In this document: one piece after another, positions 5,162 to 5,453 of the stretch
Numbering within the stretch: the first letter of the stretch is position 1
How the letters are laid out: the number at the start of each line of letters is the position of its first letter
Assembly (NCBI GenBank): GCA_017534365.1
Contig: JAFWCS010000197.1
Location: 1-5,453 of the forward strand
Source: Clostridia bacterium
GTDB lineage: Bacteria; Bacillota; Clostridia; Oscillospirales; Acutalibacteraceae
Direction: 5' to 3'
DNA: 5,453 nucleotides
The notes under the pieces: generated by a model
Database searches by the model: none
What the model saw: only the letters and a program-made list of their open reading frames with translations
Told to the model about the DNA's origin: nothing
Position numbers and translations under genes: made by a program

Positions 5162-5453
5162 AAGAATCGACGCTGTTTTTCATTTTTGAACTGATCGGCA
5201 CGGTCGCCTTTGCGGCCTCCGGCGTTGTCACCGCGCTGGAGAAGGAGCTGGATCTTTTCGGCGCCCTCGTGCTCGGCACGGTCGCCGCTGTGGGCGGCGG
5301 GGTGATCCGCGATCTGATCCTCGGCTATCTGCCGCCCGCCGCGTTCCGTTATCCGCTCTATGCGCTCGTCGCCCTCGGCACGGCTGCCGTCGGCTTCGCG
5401 ATCGCTTACGTGCTGGGGCGGCGCAGCCGGCCGCACAGCAGCGTTTACGCGCA
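5158..5453 (+). CDS. TRIC/UPF0126-family membrane protein (YicG/YadS-like), N-terminal part
   Basis: The first 98 codons of a membrane protein are present, and the gene runs off the right edge. The sequence shows FELIGTVAFAASGV (10-23) and DLFGALVLG (32-40). GGGVIRDLILG (46-56) follows, then a PPAAF segment (59-63) and another hydrophobic helix (67-85). This pattern, particularly the GGGxxRDxxxG motif, is the first of the two repeats of the UPF0126 family, now grouped with trimeric intracellular cation (TRIC) channels. Members of about 200-220 residues form potassium-permeable pores in prokaryotes. The role in this organism is inferred only from the family. The start overlaps the tadA stop as ATGA. 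A GGAG (5143-5146) and an AGGA (5151-5154) lie upstream at non-ideal spacings, again pointing to coupled translation. Confidence 0.9.
   Translation, partial: MKESTLFFIFELIGTVAFAASGVVTALEKELDLFGALVLGTVAAVGGGVIRDLILGYLPPAAFRYPLYALVALGTAAVGFAIAYVLGRRSRPHSSVYA

Noticed and set aside
1..5453. tRNA/rRNA genes, CRISPR arrays, insertion sequences, phage attachment sites
   Set aside because: No cloverleaf-like sequence, regularly spaced repeats, transposase motifs or long terminal inverted repeats were seen by reading both strands. Base composition is consistent across the coding regions.

Overview
The window reads as ordinary, compact, GC-rich chromosome from a bacterium, most probably an anaerobic member of the Bacillota (Clostridia-like). 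The grounds are a clostridial-type pyruvate phosphate dikinase N-terminus, a Firmicute-style luxS, strong GGAGG ribosome binding sites, and AT-rich intergenic regions carrying sigma-A-type promoters. This placement is an inference from gene content and protein style. No phylogenetic marker was compared.

Layout from left to right. Positions 1-104 (minus) hold the first 34 codons of ppdK. Positions 105-329 are a divergent regulatory region with a ppdK promoter that contains a perfect 14-bp palindrome, and a luxS promoter with an extended -10. Positions 330-782 (plus) are luxS, coupled by an ATGA overlap to a small Trp-rich membrane protein (779-1045). A bidirectional hairpin terminator (about 1044-1094) separates this unit from a convergent CPBP-family intramembrane protease gene (1093-2076, minus, TTG start). 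Positions 2077-2285 are a second divergent regulatory region with opposed promoters and a duplicated dyad module. Positions 2286-4694 (plus) are glgP, followed by tadA (4691-5161) and the start of a TRIC/UPF0126 membrane protein (5158 to the window end). These last three genes are chained by ATGA overlaps.

Functionally, ppdK (pyruvate/PEP interconversion) and glgP (alpha-glucan breakdown to glucose-1-phosphate) belong to central carbon metabolism. luxS belongs to the activated methyl cycle and AI-2 production. tadA makes inosine in the tRNA wobble position. The glgP-tadA-TRIC operon therefore joins unrelated functions, and the overlaps suggest co-translation rather than a shared pathway.

I see no mobile element, CRISPR array, RNA gene, toxin-antitoxin or defence system, and nothing that amounts to a new biological system. 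The points worth a second look are regulatory (the palindrome in the ppdK promoter and the repeated dyad module between the CPBP gene and glgP) and the uncharacterised small membrane protein coupled to luxS.
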